NCBI GenBank assembly: GCA_030544215.1
Contig: JARZZO010000011.1
Coordinates: 12,696,001-12,760,000 of the forward strand
Origin: Zantedeschia hybrid cultivar
Lineage: Eukaryota > Streptophyta > Magnoliopsida > Alismatales > Araceae
DNA: 64,000 nt
Reading direction: 5' to 3'
A model generated the notes under the pieces. That model made no database searches, was not told the DNA's origin, and saw only the letters and a list, made by a program, of their open reading frames with translations. This document shows, piece after piece, positions 44,701-59,700 of this stretch; position 1 is the first letter of the stretch, and each line of letters opens with the position of its first letter. Position numbers and translations under genes: made by a program.

Positions 44701-47700
44701 ATTTACATTTAATACCAATATATATCAACATTAGGTAGAATAATTGTTGTTAACACATTGATGTTACATAGTACTTTACTGTTAATACTAAATGCCAATG
44801 TATGGAAAATAGGTTTCGTATAATTAGATGTTAAGAGATTTTTAACACTTAAAAGAATTGTTGTTAACCCATATTAACATTTAATACCAATATTTTATCA
44901 ACATTAGGTAGAATAATTGTTGTTAACACATATTTTATCAATATTAGGTAGAACATGTTGGTGCATATAACAATTTAATTTACTTGGTTTACCAAAAAAT
45001 TTAAGTTTATGTAGTGTTGGTGCATTTAAAAATGTTTCTAAATCTCCTTATCTCTGCCAAATTAATATTAGTGCACACCCCTTTAATTTGGAATAAGCGG
45101 GGCATGTTGGTCTTTTTTTGGACCTGATCCTCATTACCATCTTTGTTTGCACCAAACGAGGAACACTGAACTCCATTTTGACAACTTTTTCCATTTTAAC
45201 ACATTTTTAACACTAAAAAGAATTGTTGTTAACCCATATTAACATTTAATACCAATATTTTATCAATATTAGGTAGAATAATTGTTGTTAACACATATTT
45301 TATCAATATTAGGTAGAACATGTTGATGTATAGAACAATTTAATTTACTTGGTTTACAAAAAAATTTATGTAGTGTTGGTGCATTTGAAAATGTTTCTAA
45401 ATCTCCTTATCTCTGTCAATTAGTACTAGTGCACACCCCTTTAATTCGGAATAAGCGGGGCGTATTGGTCTTTTTTTGGACCCTCATTACCATCCTTGTT
45501 CATACCAAACGAGGAACAAATTATGATTGTTTCTTATCCCCTGTGTTACCAGACACACCCAAGAATAAGGATAGGATTAACTTATCCAGGGATGACTTAA
45601 GCTTATTCCCATCTCATCTTATCCTGATACCAAACAGGACTGAAAGGATTGAATTCACTAGCCGATTCTAATAATAGAAATAAGTGAAGGTAGAATCTAT
45701 ATCTACAAGCTCTTTACCTTTTATAATATGCTAGCCACTTTTGAATGATGACAGGATCTATATCCAGGAATTTTTCACTTGAACATCTGAGATGGCAATA
45801 ATGTCTCAGCTTTCTTACTTCATATGAAAAAATTGATTATTTCAGATAAATACTTGATGTTGGCTGCTTATTTTCTATATTGCGCCCTTTCCAACCCCTT
45901 AATGAGTCAGATGTGAACAGCAACAGCGTCAAAAAGGTCTACTCCAATCAACAGACAAGGAGCAGCAGCAGATGAGGGAGCAATTGTACCAACATAGAGA
46001 ATATACTGCTGCTGGAAAGACGACCACAAAAAGAGAAGGTGCACATGAATTAGGCTACTAACAAGTGGTTCCCCCAGGAGAGCTGCAGAACAAAAGTTGG
46101 TGACAAGTGTATGTGGGGATTTTTTATTTAAGCTTACAGAAACACCCTTTTCTCCGAAAGTGGTTAGCATCACAAGTTCACTAATAAAAGGAGGAGGTAT
46201 ACAAGTGCAAAAAAGAGGTACTCCCAAAGTCAACAAGAAAAGGGGCTGAATCCCCTTCTCCCGAAGCACCAGCACATTGCCTAACTCTGTCACAACTGCG
46301 AGAGATCAGCTTGCCCTGGCAAATGCAGAAGTTTCCTCTCACTCCATACAGCCCATATTGTAGCATTCAAAGCTATCCATCATCCACGCTTATCTGGCGT
46401 AAGGCTCCAAGGTCAGTGCCGCCAACCACTAATCAGCTGTGGAACATTAGAGGCTTCAATAAAGCCTCAACCAAGCATGCAGAGATCTCCACAAATGAGT
46501 GATCCAGGGTCTCCTCCATATCATATAAGTAACAAGCTGTTCTCACGATATCCATTAAGAAGGCCATAAGGAAACTAGTGGGTGGACTAGCATGGCAACT
46601 CTCCATGAGGAACTTAACTTTTCAAGGTGGTATGAGGCTTCCAACTCTCATGGAAGAAGAAAAATCTCAAGCTCCCATCAGCAATCATTCTATATTTAGA
46701 CTTCACAGAAGAGGAACCATCCCTCTCCCATACCCACTGCCACCCATAAGTAGCAAGCTGCTGAAGAGACCAGCCACGAGCAAACCACCAGCTCAGGTGT
46801 CTTCTCCTCATGGATGTTTATAAATTCAGGTATTCATTCAAAGGTACATATTGAAAAGTTTATAGGCCAGTAGCCCCCTCCCCCTCTTCAAAATGTAATC
46901 ATCAGTGTAAGGATGTGATCAATCCTTCTATTTGTTAAACCCTACATGTTACATCCTCGTAGCTAAAAGTCAATGTATAAGGAAGAGAGGTGTCATAATA
47001 TTTTCTATTAACTGAATCAAACAGTCAGCAATAGAAAGAGGCATTGCCAACAAAGCCAGTCATCAAGATGTAAATCAACAGGTCAACTAAAGGAAAGACT
47101 GCATCATGTTAAAATTTGTCACATACCCCAGGTAAAATGGCTTCCGCAGCTTTCTGTAAGAGAGCCTCCATCTCTTTAACCTACCTTGCTTAAAACATGG
47201 AATAATTAACCCTAAATAAACAAAATAGAGAGACTTTCTGGCACATGAGCATTATATCATTACCTCCTCCCGTGGAATCTTCTGTTTTATGTCATTGAAA
47301 TATTTAACTCCTAGTCTTTGAGCACTAGTCAATGAGTCCTCATTTTTCAAGTCATCTAATGTGCGGTGTCCTTTCTCATAAAGCTTAAGAGCAGTGGCAG
47401 GTCCAATTCCCCAGACCTCTCCAAATAAGGTGACTGTTCGGACCTTCAAATGCAGAATCATAAAGGTAAGGTGAAAATTTGTAATTGCTACTAATCGAGC
47501 ATACTAAAGAATACCAACTGAAAATTTGTATAAAAAGCATCATCGCAAGGAATAGCACCTTATTGAACAAAATGGTAACAAGCCGAGAACAACCAACATG
47601 GTGCACAGTGAAACTTTCAGGAAAAAACCAGCGTAAGTCACAGAAAAGAAACAGCTATACAAGATTCAATGAAACATTTTAATTCAAACCCTGTGTGGCA

Positions 47701-50700
47701 GGAAAAAAAAGTAGAAATATATATAGTTGTTCTTTATCTAAACAAGATATTTGCCGCGATTTCAATGTTAGCACAAGGACTTCACATCAAAAATGAAAAA
47801 TCCAATATCAAGAGGCTAAGGGTGTTCACGGTTTGGTTTGGTTTGGTTTTAGAGAAATAGAGACCCCAAACCAAACCAAACACTTTTGAAACCAAACCTA
47901 ACCAAACTGAAATAATTCTGTTTGGTTTGGTTCGGTTTGGTTTAGCCATCATAATGAGACCTTCTCTCTCAAATAAGTCTTCAACCATTTAATAATTCAT
48001 ATAATAAGTGAATAATTCTTATAAACAAAGATTAAATACACTATCTAGTCATTCTAATTAACTTCTAATAGATTAGGCATATAATGATGAGAGAAATTAA
48101 ATTATTTTAAAATAAGGGGTCATATTACTCTTTACACTTCAATTTTGTTTAGAAAAACTTATATTACAATTTACATACAAATGGAGGAAGATGTTCTTAA
48201 TTCAAATAGAAAAGATCATAATACTCCATTATACAACAACCACTAAATATTTACACTAAATTTATGCCCATATAAGTAATTCGGTTTGTTCGTTTTGGTT
48301 TGATTTGTGAAGAGTAGAAATCAAACCAAACAAATTTTTTTGTTCGGTTTGGTTTCAACCCAAACCAAAATTTTATAGACCTCAAACTGAACCAAATCAA
48401 ACCGAATGAATGAGTTATGTTTGGTTTTTCGGTTTGAACCAAATAGTGAAAACCCCTATCAGGAGTCGTGCAATAGTTTATTCAATCAGTCACTGAATAA
48501 ACTATTTCGGCCGTTTCGGGTCATATCTAGCCGACACGGCCGAAACCGGTCCGGTAATGGCCAGTACGAAGCGAAAGCCCCTTAAAACGGGTCTTTCGCC
48601 TAGAGCCTCTCATAGATCTCAGATCTGAAAGAGGCTATCAGCAGGAAGTGTAAGGTTCTCGTTTCTCGGGATTGTGGACGCAACAGAATAAAATAAAATA
48701 TTAAATAAAACGATCCATGTCCGTTTCGATAAACAAAAACCGAAAAACGGGTGATCAGACATCACCTTGCGCGGATTCGAATCCGCGTTCGAACTGTTCT
48801 GTCAATGTGACATTGCCAGCCACGTAGACGTTGGCTTCTAGCGAAGTCCACACGATTCTCCTCACGACGGATTTTCTCACGATCCTCGCAGCCCTCGAAG
48901 AAGCCGACCATAGTTGTCAGAAACCGAAAATTGGGTGATCAGACATCACCTTGCACGGATTTGAATCCGCGTTTGAATGGTTACGTTAGTGTGACACCGC
49001 CAGCCGCGCAGATGCCTGGCCTCTAGCGAAGTCCAAGTGATTCTCCTCGCGACGGATTTCCTCACGATCCTCGTTCCTCGCACCCTTTGAAAAAGCCGCC
49101 GTTCGCCGCATTATGCGGTCGATTTCCCGTTCCACAGGAGTCGGAGAAGACGGCGAAGCAGGCTCTAGAGAGGAGGACGGCCTGGGGCACCAGAGAGAAA
49201 GAGGGAGAGAGGAGGCAACGGCCAGGGCTGAGTAGATGCTTGGCCTGCTTAGCCACTCGCTATATTTTATACTTATTGCGCGATTTTTTATAAAAACCCC
49301 GGAAAAGTATAAAACCAACTTTTAATCCATCGCCTTGGGAATCTTTTGCGTGTGACCCTCTAGGCCCAACTACCAGTCCAGTTAATGGCCCAATAATCAA
49401 GTGACTCTTCATTGACTTAATTAATCAATTAATAACTCATATTAATTAATTAATCAACCAAATTAATGTCGCACATACAATTTGACCGGGCCTTTGATCA
49501 CGTTAGATGTCAAGCAACACCGCGTGAACTCGGAAGGTATTGGGGTCAAACAACCCACTTTTGGAATCTTTTCGCGGACAGTTATCACGTGGATTTAATC
49601 ATTCATTTGCACAATGCTTTCGAGTCGACTTGAGATATGGTGAACTATTGAATCTTAACTGGTCGACTTACTTGGATCAGATGTTGTCGTATAATATCGG
49701 AAAACTCATTTCCCGATATTATTGACTGCCCTGACTAGGGATTCATGTGCATCTTAACTAGAGCATTCTCTCTCTGAATACCGAGAGCATATGATTCCTT
49801 ATTAAACACTCAATTCCATTCGACGGTATCCTACTGTACCCGATCATTAGTTGTTTAGAATCCCGTAAATAGAGATCTGTAAACCAAAGTCAAAGTACAG
49901 AAGTCCACTGATAATGTGTCATTGGTGTCTCAGGTACGAGGACCATCTACGCAACTGCGACAATAAAATCAAGTTGGTTGACGTTAGGTAAATTACTATC
50001 CAGCGATTCAATCGGATCAATTCAGTGAACTCCTTCTCTAATGAGCACCTACATATTCGCCTTAGTGTCTCCACACAAGTAACTATAAGATCAGTCACCC
50101 TCATCATATAAGTATGAGTAATCTGTACTAGTCTAATCGGATATTTGATGTCCTTTTAAAATATCATCTGACTATGAATAATTAAAAATATGTGTGTATA
50201 AACGATCAGTTTCATTAGTATGACATCATCATAATATGATCACTATTGCACATATTCACGGACTTCATTATGAAACGATAATAAAACGGATTACACATAA
50301 TGAAATAATGTCATTTTATTAATAAAAGAATGAGATTATACAAAGTCAAACTGACTTGTAGGCCACCTAAGACTAACAGGAAGGAGGGGGGAAGGGGGGA
50401 CTTTATTGCCGCCGCCAACACCTCCGATGACGTCATCGAGGACATTTCGAATGGAATAAAAAAGAATATTCTTGTAAGTTTTTTTTATGTTTTTCCTTTT
50501 CTTTGCTAATATTTAAGTTGTTAAAAACATTATTAGTTGAGTATTATTTTCTTCCTCTAAAACGGACAGAATTCCAAAATTTTACTTTAATTAGCAAGTA
50601 AAAATTGGAACTTATGTCTAATTACCTTATTTAAACATCAATTAAAGTTTAAGTAAACTTCATTGCATTAATTAGAGTAGGAACATGTTGTCAATTAACT

Positions 50701-53700
50701 TAATTGTGGATTAATTAGACAGAATCTTTAAATTTTACCCTAATTAGCAGGTAAAAATTAGGACTTTTGTCTAATTACCTTAATTAAATGTCAACTGAAT
50801 CTTAATTAAGCTTCAACGCATTAATTAAAGTAGGATCATACTGTCAATTGAATTAATTAGTGGTTAATTAGATAGAACCCCTAAATTTTACCTTAATTAA
50901 CGAGTAAAAATTGGAACTTTGTCTAATTATCTTACTTAAACATCAATTGAAGCTTAGTTAAGCTTCATTGCATTAATTAGAATAAGAGCATGCTGTCAAT
51001 TGAATTAATTATGGGTTAATTAGGCATAACTCCTAAAGTTTACCCTAATTAGCGGGTAAAACTTGAGACTTTTGTTTAATTACCTTAATGAAACGTCAAT
51101 TGAAACTTACTTAAGCTTCATTGCATTACTTAGAGTAGGAGCATACTGTCAATTGACTTAATTGTGGGTTAATTAGATAGAACTCCTAATTTTATCCTAA
51201 TTAGCAAGTAAAAATTGAGAGCTTTGTCTAATTACCTTAATTAAAGGTCAACTAAAACTTAATTAAGCTTCATTGCATTAATTAGAGTAAGAACATGCTG
51301 GTAATTGAATTAATTGTGGGTTAATTAGGCAAAACCCTAAAATTTTATCCTAATTAACAGGTAAAAATTGGGACTTTTGTCTAATTACCTTAGTTAGACG
51401 TCAACTGAAGCTTAATCAAGCGTCATTGCATTAATTAGAATAGGAGTATGTTGTCAATTGAATTAATTTTTCGTTCATTTAATTGATGTACTTACATCTC
51501 TTTATCTTTTAACTTTGTTAATGTAGGATCATGGCTGGACGTCAAGGTAGTGAGGGCATGATATATAGGATCCAAGGTAGGCCCACATCATCTTAATTGA
51601 TGTTGTAAGAAGAAGAGTGAAATGTAAATATTATGATAAAGAGATGGATGGTGGAGTGACTAGAGGAAATGAGCATTTGAGAGGGATCATAGGACAGGTG
51701 AGGAAACGTACTCTTTGTCCTCGACCAGTGGCTAATGAAATGCAGCAATTGATGCTTGGACGAAGAAAGAACAAAGAACAAAGGGCTGAAGAAGAGGTTG
51801 AACTCCGTGAGGAGATTTCAGGCAGAGAAAGAGGAAGTGGAAAAGGAAAAGGAAAGTCCGCCTCAAGCCGTGCATTTCTATACATGAAAGGAGTGGATAG
51901 TTTCTTAATGAGTCTACTGATGAAGACACTAAAGATTCAGCCATAGATGACCGAAGCTATGAGAGAGTTTGATGACCCAAAAAGAAGACGAGTCCCGACG
52001 AAGAGGTGTTGGACCATCAAGAACAACAAATGCCGAAGGATCTGGATCAGGGACTTACTACAATACAACTGGTATAGCAAGACATACAGATACAAGGTAT
52101 GATCCACAGAGAGTAAGTCTCATGGACAGTTATGTGTTCAGACGGCGTATTAACCGAGGGATGACCTCCGATAACATGCCACAAACATATAGAAAGCATG
52201 GTGGTAATTTACACAATCAAAAATCAAACAAGCATCGGAAAGAGTGCGAAAGTCAACTGAAATAGCATGACATGCATTTAAAAGCATTTGCAAATGGTTT
52301 TTGCATGAGATGTGCCCTTACATGTAGTTGAATCTCCATATTTCTAGCCTATGATTGATGCCATAGCAAATGTTGGCCCGAATTTAAAGGCCCCAACACG
52401 TCGAGACATATATAGACATGACCTTGATGGAGAGTATGATGAGCTTCAACAGTGAGTTGAAAACTTTAAAACTGTCTAGAGGAAGAAAGGATGCACATTT
52501 ATGTGCGATGGCTGGACTGATACAACGAAGAAGTCCATGACTAAGTTTTTAGTTTATTGCACTAAAGGTACAATTTCATGAAATATGTTGATGCATCAAA
52601 CTATGTAAAAATTACAAATTATTTATTCAGTTTGATGGATCAAATGGTACAGAAAATAGGAGAAGAAAATGTTGTCTAAATTGTCATCGACAATGAAGCA
52701 AGTTACGAGGCTACAGGGAAGAAGTTAATGGAAAAGCACATGCACTTATGTTAGGGCCCATAAACATTATATTGTATGGACTTAATGCTTGAAGACATTG
52801 GCAAGGACAAACATGTGAAAGACATAATTGAGAAAGCACAAAAGATTACTCAAAACGTTTGTAGTCATCCTAGGATTTTGAACATGTTTAGAGAAACAAC
52901 AAGTGTAGGCCAAGATATCATCTGTGTAGGACCAACAAGATTTGCTTCAAATTTCATTTCTTTGGAGTCTTTGCACAGGTTAAGAATGAGCTTAAGGCTT
53001 TCATGTACAACAAGGAGTTGCGGGATTATATAGATAAATTTAATGTTGACGGTCAACTTGATTATTTAGACGTGCTTCAAATCATAGAAGAGAAGGATTT
53101 CTAGCACAAGGTCTGGCGTTACATGAAAGTAGTGACCCCTCGTAAAGGTCCTAAGAATGGTGAACAGGGATGGCAAGAATGATATAGGATATCTGTACGA
53201 GGCCATGGATCTTGTCAAGTTAGAATTGCAAAAGGCATCTTCTAAAAATTATAGTTAATAGTGGAAGATTATTGATAAATGATGAAAAAGTACATTACAC
53301 CATCCATTGCATGCAACTGGTAAGTGATTAATTGTACTGTTAAATCATCCACTAATTTAGTTATTTTATATTCTTACTTACTAATTCTACATAAATGCAA
53401 GTTATTTTTTAAACCCTCGAATCATGTAGAATACCAATGCACACATTGATGCAGAGGTGCTTCAAGGCACCCTCTAGGTCATTGGTCGCTTATCGAGCAC
53501 AACAAAAGAAAGAGTTGAGGCTGAAATGTCAGTCTATATTGATTTTATATCAATACGGATAAAAAGTCTACTTAATTACTTATACTAATTATTCATTTTA
53601 TCCTTATAGATGAGAATTATAGGCTGGGGACTGCGACATATTCTGAGAACCAATTGCAATACGCTATATCAAGAGTGAGTCCAGGTATACTAAGTCTTTG

Positions 53701-56700
53701 TGATTAAGTTGGATTCATATGTATTACTACTTACATAAGAATTAATCTTGATTTATAATTATTTCTTTTCTATTGGTCGAATAATTGAGTGGTGGATCAT
53801 AATGAAGAATAGGGACCTGGGCAATAAGCCATTGGCCTACATTGCAATTAAAGTGTTGAGTCAAACAACAACGGCAAACCAATGTGAAAGAAATTGGAGT
53901 ACATTCAGCCTTATACACTCAAAGGTCGCAATTGACTAAAGGCTGGACAGTTAGAAAAAATTAGTATATTGTCATTATAATATGAGATTGAGTACTAAAA
54001 ACATCAAGTTGAGATAGGAGAGAGAAACGAGTCTCAAACTTGCTGGACAGATGTACCCAGAAGACACAGTTAGCCAAATTGATGTAGAAGCATGATTTAA
54101 TGATGAGCATCCTTACAATCTTGGGTTGAGAAGTGAGCTCAAATTGATGAGCTAGTTTTTGATCCTGAAGATATAGAATGAACATAGGATATATTAGATG
54201 GAGCTGTTGTAAGGGATCCAAAATTAAGAACATCAAAAAGGCGAAGAGCAGATCCAACTCCTTCAGGGCTACGTCAGACAGAGCATGTGCCTTTATTTAT
54301 GCCTGATACCAAGCTTGAGACTGCTAGACACTCAGAATCAGATAGCAGGCCACTCACTCCTAGACTGGTTGGGCCACCATCATTGTTAAGAAGAAGTACA
54401 TTAGTACTTGAGAGGAGTAATGTTGCTACCAGAGACGACTCCGCAATTGATGAGATGAAGCGAATTTATGTAAGACACGCTGCAGGGAAAAGGAGTATAC
54501 GATCAAGTAATTGAGAAAATACAAGAAAGGGATTCTAAGCAACAAGTATCACAAGGAAAGAAAGAAAGCAAGAACATAAGGAGGTTGATTATTGATTATG
54601 ATGATGATGATGACAACAACGACAACGACACATAAGATCCTATTCATGATTCTGGTGCAACTGCAAGTGCTACTACTGGTAGTAGAATGTTTGCACCTAG
54701 TTTCTCCTTGCACATTGACACTGTAGAGGACAAAATTTGAGTCAAAGAGGTCATGATTCACAAGGTTAGATGGACAAAAATCAGGTTATGGAGGTAGCCG
54801 ACAAGAAGCAGACATGTATGGCTGGGGATATCAAGCAGAGTATAGAGACTTCCAATTTCATCTAGCCAGTAGCACTTATAGGTCAGCATCTTCCTCTTAT
54901 CCTCAAGGTGCTTCTTCTCATCTTGATTTTGGATTTCTATCAAGTCAACAAGCTCATACTCCAAGAGGGATCCAGAGAGGGATGCACAACTTGGTTGCAT
55001 CCTTGTTTGGTTATGTTGAATATAGGAAATATATACAGCCTACTTATAGATATCAGCAACAAGCGGATGAATCAGAAGGTTATACAAGCTACTATCAATA
55101 TTAGTGTACGCACTTCTGTTTTTTATGGGCAAGGATCATTTTACTTCATTAACATTTATTATTTTTAAATGTTTATTACACTGGAAGCCTCGTGCACTAG
55201 GTACGCCCTTTTTTTTAATTACACTGGAAGATCATTTTTCATGTTTAATATGTATCAAATAATCATTTAATATGCCTTATGCATACTTCTTTTACTCAAT
55301 CCACTATTGTCACACTCTACACATGTCCAATTAATTTTTTAAAATTTTTATTGATTTTTTATGTTTCAGATTTTTCTGGTATTTTTTATAATTTTTTAAA
55401 CCAATATCAACCGATACTGGTACCCTCCGTTATTGGCACTGAAACCGATATTGCCATCCTTGACTCCAAGTGTACCCTGCTGCCAAGGCTCAACAGTACT
55501 TCACAATGTTCACATAAAAAATCCAATATCACAAGCTTCACATTACTTTATTTAATCACACACTCCAAGTGAACCTGCTGCCACGGCTTCAGTAGTCACC
55601 AATATGCAATATGAATATGAAATCTTTTAGGCTGTACTCCATTAAACATTCTGGAAACAGCATAAGTTAGGGCATTCAATAATCATATCATGCAAATTCA
55701 AACTACACTTTCTAAACTAGCCCCATTTCTCAGTCAAAAGTGGCATTTGAGACTTTCTAGTAGCAAAACATAGATAACTTGCACCCCATGTTGGGTTCTC
55801 AAAAATGTGCCCAAATAAGAACATTGACAAGGGACTTAGTTTGACTGCTATTCAGATTTTTTCCTTTCAGAATGCTAACACTCAACTCTAGTAGCCTCAC
55901 ATTTGCATGTTAAAATTAAATAGTCTCTGTGACATCCTGTGATTTTGGCCTAGGCTGTGCCAGCATCTAGCCAAGGCTGGGGACATCACCTGCAGATTTA
56001 GAGAATCCCATACTCAGTAAGAAGACGATTTGCATCATTAAGAATGCTGGAAAGTAAGCAGAATCAATTGGCAAAGACGAGCTTTTCTGATTTTTACAAC
56101 ACTTCTATGTCTGTAGTGGAAACTGAGGAATAGCATGCTTCATGTTTGTGTGGGATTATGGTGTTGCTGTGTTGTTAAGTACTCATTTTGACATTAAAGC
56201 TACATAAGCTTGATTTGATTCATAACAAGTATCAATTTCTGTTGTGGGAAGAGGAGAAATATTTAGTCTTTGTATGACATCCTCAGTGTGTCAACCGTCA
56301 AAACAAGATTCTTCACTGTCTCCTTCATTTGAGCCTGGTAAGACATGTATGTCACCACTTTTTACCCAGGTTCCATACATGCCCATTCTACAATAGAATT
56401 GGTACCATGACCCACCTCCCTAAAGAAATGAAAAGCCATTTCACCAAAAAGGCAAAAACTAAGAAAATCAATTTCACCAAAAACTCTGCAATATAAATGT
56501 GTTAAAAAGAAATAGAGTGCAGTTTCCAAAGATGCCTACAGTACCTTTTCATCATTTTCAAAGTGCTCCAGCTTTGATAACTTTCCAGTAGACACAATTT
56601 CATGAATCTGCAAGTAAAACAATTTAACACTAGTCATCTGACTTGTCCATCATTTAAAACAACAGAAATCTTCCTATTAGTCCATTGTGGTCAACTCAAC

Positions 56701-59700
56701 TCTCTTAGAGGTTCTCTGGATCCAGACCTGATCCAATTCAATCAGAGTCTAATATTAAGGGCAACACGCAACATAGTAAGTAGCACCATTTATCAGGGTA
56801 ATGAATATTTCACGTATAAATAGTCTCAGAAGATAGCAAGAAAGAATAGAGGAAATAAGGAACCTCGTGTCTTTTTCCTACACTAACTTTTACATGGATA
56901 TCAACAGTGTATTAGGGCTGTCAATGGACTGGCCTTGGCAAAATTCATCCAAATGCTAGGCCTCAGTCCATCCGAAACCACTTTCTCTTCCCCCATGCCT
57001 GAGCACGCCCAAATCCAATTCGAGCCTTGGGCTGAGGCTGGCAGACTGAACTGGACAGCATTCATCTCCAATCTCATGGACTGGTCCCAAGTAGGCCGAG
57101 CTGCTTGTTAGACTTGTGCTGGAGTTGTGCCACCTGTTGAATATCTGCCCCTCCTAGAGAAAGGAGACAAAGGGAAGGAAAGACAGGTGCTACTTGTGAG
57201 AGGAGATGAAAGGATAAGACAGAATGGCAATGGAGATGGTCACCTCTGGACTGCTTGCGGAGAGGGGAGAGAAAAGTAGGGGAGGAGAAATGCATCACTT
57301 AAGAGGGAAGCACCAGGAGGAAAGGAGGAGAGAACTTTGTTATGTGTCTTGCACACACCGTACCCATGCCCATCTACTAAGGGTTGGGATTGGGACAGAT
57401 TTTCCCGTCAGGCTTTGGATACCAGGCTTATAAGGTATGGAAAATCTCAGAAGATGGTTCAAAGGATAGAGAAAACATCAAACCTTCTTTCTTACTTTTT
57501 ATTACACTTTTACATGTGTATGAAAGACTTGAGGGTTGGGCTGGGACAGCTTTTCCTCCCAGGTTTTGGATACCAGGCCAATCTCAGAAGATGGTTCAAA
57601 AAGGATAAAGAAAAGATCAAACTTTCTTTCTTACTTTTTAACTACATGTGTATGAAAGACTGACACCTTTAGGCATACGAATTTCCTTCTTATTTTGTCA
57701 ATCTTCTTTGACTACACCTTTAGGCAAGATGAAGACCGACGCATGAAAAATACATAAAGCAGAGAGTAGCATTAACCAAAGTTAAGTTTCCCACCTAAAC
57801 TCAGATTTTTACTCTTCCATGAAGATAATCTTCTCTGAAACTTCACAGTCAGCAGATTCAATTCAGCAATCTTTAGCTGCCTATGGTTGAGAAGCATACC
57901 AAAGTATCTGATAGGTGGTGTCCACCTTACAATGCACAAGGCTGGCCGGCCATTCACCTCTTCTGCTGACAGATTAATTCTTATAATTTCACTTTTATTT
58001 AAATTAATTCTCAGACCTGAAATTATTTCAAAGTGCCAAAATAAGATCTCAAGATTATTCAAGTCCCCACCACACCCTTCTAAGATAACACCGTCCGTAG
58101 ATTAAAGTGGATGAAAGTGAAATAAATTGCACTCTGATCTACCTATGATAACCCCTGATAATTTATTCTTTCTTTTTGGCCTTTTACACATTCTGCTAAG
58201 GACATTAGCTATCTAAAGGACTAAGAATAGCGATAAAAGATCTCCCTTCTGAGCCCTTGAGAGATAATGAATAACCCTTTACTTTTTCCATTAATAAGCA
58301 CGAAAAAAAAATCTACTGTAGAAACACAGTTAGAAATCCATTTCACAAATACGTCAGGAAAGTCATGCAACTTCAAACCATCCACTATAACTCCATTGCA
58401 TGAGCTGGCATGATGCCAAAAACAAAATATAAAGAACAAAATGTTCAATTTGTGTTTTTTCCTAAAACAAAAATCAATATTTCCAGAAAAAATTTGTTTC
58501 TAAAAGAAGAATAAATATTTTCAAGCACATATAATAGATAAGTGATCCACCCTATTCTATTGATTAAAATGAATGACATGCAAGTCAAAAGCATTTGAAA
58601 AGGCATTGGGGAGACTTCCCAGTTTGGTCAGATTAAATTCTATTCTCCATGTTCAAAATTCAAAATGCCTTTTCTGTGGTATTCTGGATGAGAATGCTGG
58701 TCATTTGTTTTCGCACTGTGGAGTCATTAATGTTTTGTGGAAAACCATAGGTTACTTCTCTCCTTTCAATGGAAGGACTTCCAGGATATTCCAAATCTTC
58801 TTGAAGATTGGAATGGGATTTGTCCAAACCTCTCTAAGCACAAGATTTGGTCCATCATTTTGCCAGCTATATTATGGTCTATTTGGATTGAAAGGAATTC
58901 AAGAATTTTCAGTCAAAGATTCAACCGGATATCTGATATTTTGAAAAGAGCTGTCATGTGGTTTCATGACTGGGGGAAAGCTGCTGGGTTACTTTCTAAT
59001 ATGGAGGACTCTTCTTTGTTACTTGCTGCTTATGATTACAAGAAGCTGTTTCTGTAATTTGGCTTTTTATTTATCCTCTGGATCAATTTTAGATGGTTGA
59101 GTTAGGTAGTTGTGAGGGTAGTTTCCAATTCCTCTTTGACACTGTATCTTGACTTCAGTCATATTGTAACTTCTCCTTTTTATTAATGAATTGTGACCTT
59201 CGGTCACCTTCCAAAAAATCACTTCTAAGAGATATCTGCACAAAAATAATTTCTATATAATCACATCACACAAGGTGAACGCCCTTGATTGACCACTAAT
59301 ACAAAGTACCAAGTTGCTTTACTTCCAAATTAGAGAAAAGGACATTGGGTTTTTGCATTTCCTTGAGTCTTTAGGCCATTTTGCCACCGGCTCAGATAAC
59401 GATCCAATAACCGCTGCCAAGACAACATTGTCAACAGGATTTCGTACGTGTTTCATAAAGAAAAAACCTAACAAAAGAGGGTAACAAAAAGAACGAGAAA
59501 TATGCATAAACTCTGGATGTATGGATAAAGTGGACTACATCAGATGCACTATGTGAAAAGAACGAGAAATATGCATAAATTCTGGATGTATGGATAAAGT
59601 GGACTACATCAGACACACTATGTGAATGACAAGTGTCAACTATAATTAAAAGAGAGATTCTGGCACTTTATATTCCCCATGTCATATGAGGAATACACAG

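Larger units (their letters stand above)
48467..55462 (+). mobile_element. Large decayed hAT element with nested solo LTR
   Basis: The right end, GAAACCGATATTGCCATCCTTG at 55441-55462, matches the ends of the MITEs at 27281 and 44201. The left end was not found with confidence; GGCCGTTTCGGGTCATATC and CGAAACCGGTCCGG at about 48528-48557 look subterminal, so the element may start near 48467. The order is left part, solo LTR (48649-50378), 152-bp repeats, transposase remnant, right end. Without the LTR it would be about 5.3 kb. It lies in POLL intron D-E. Confidence 0.5.
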
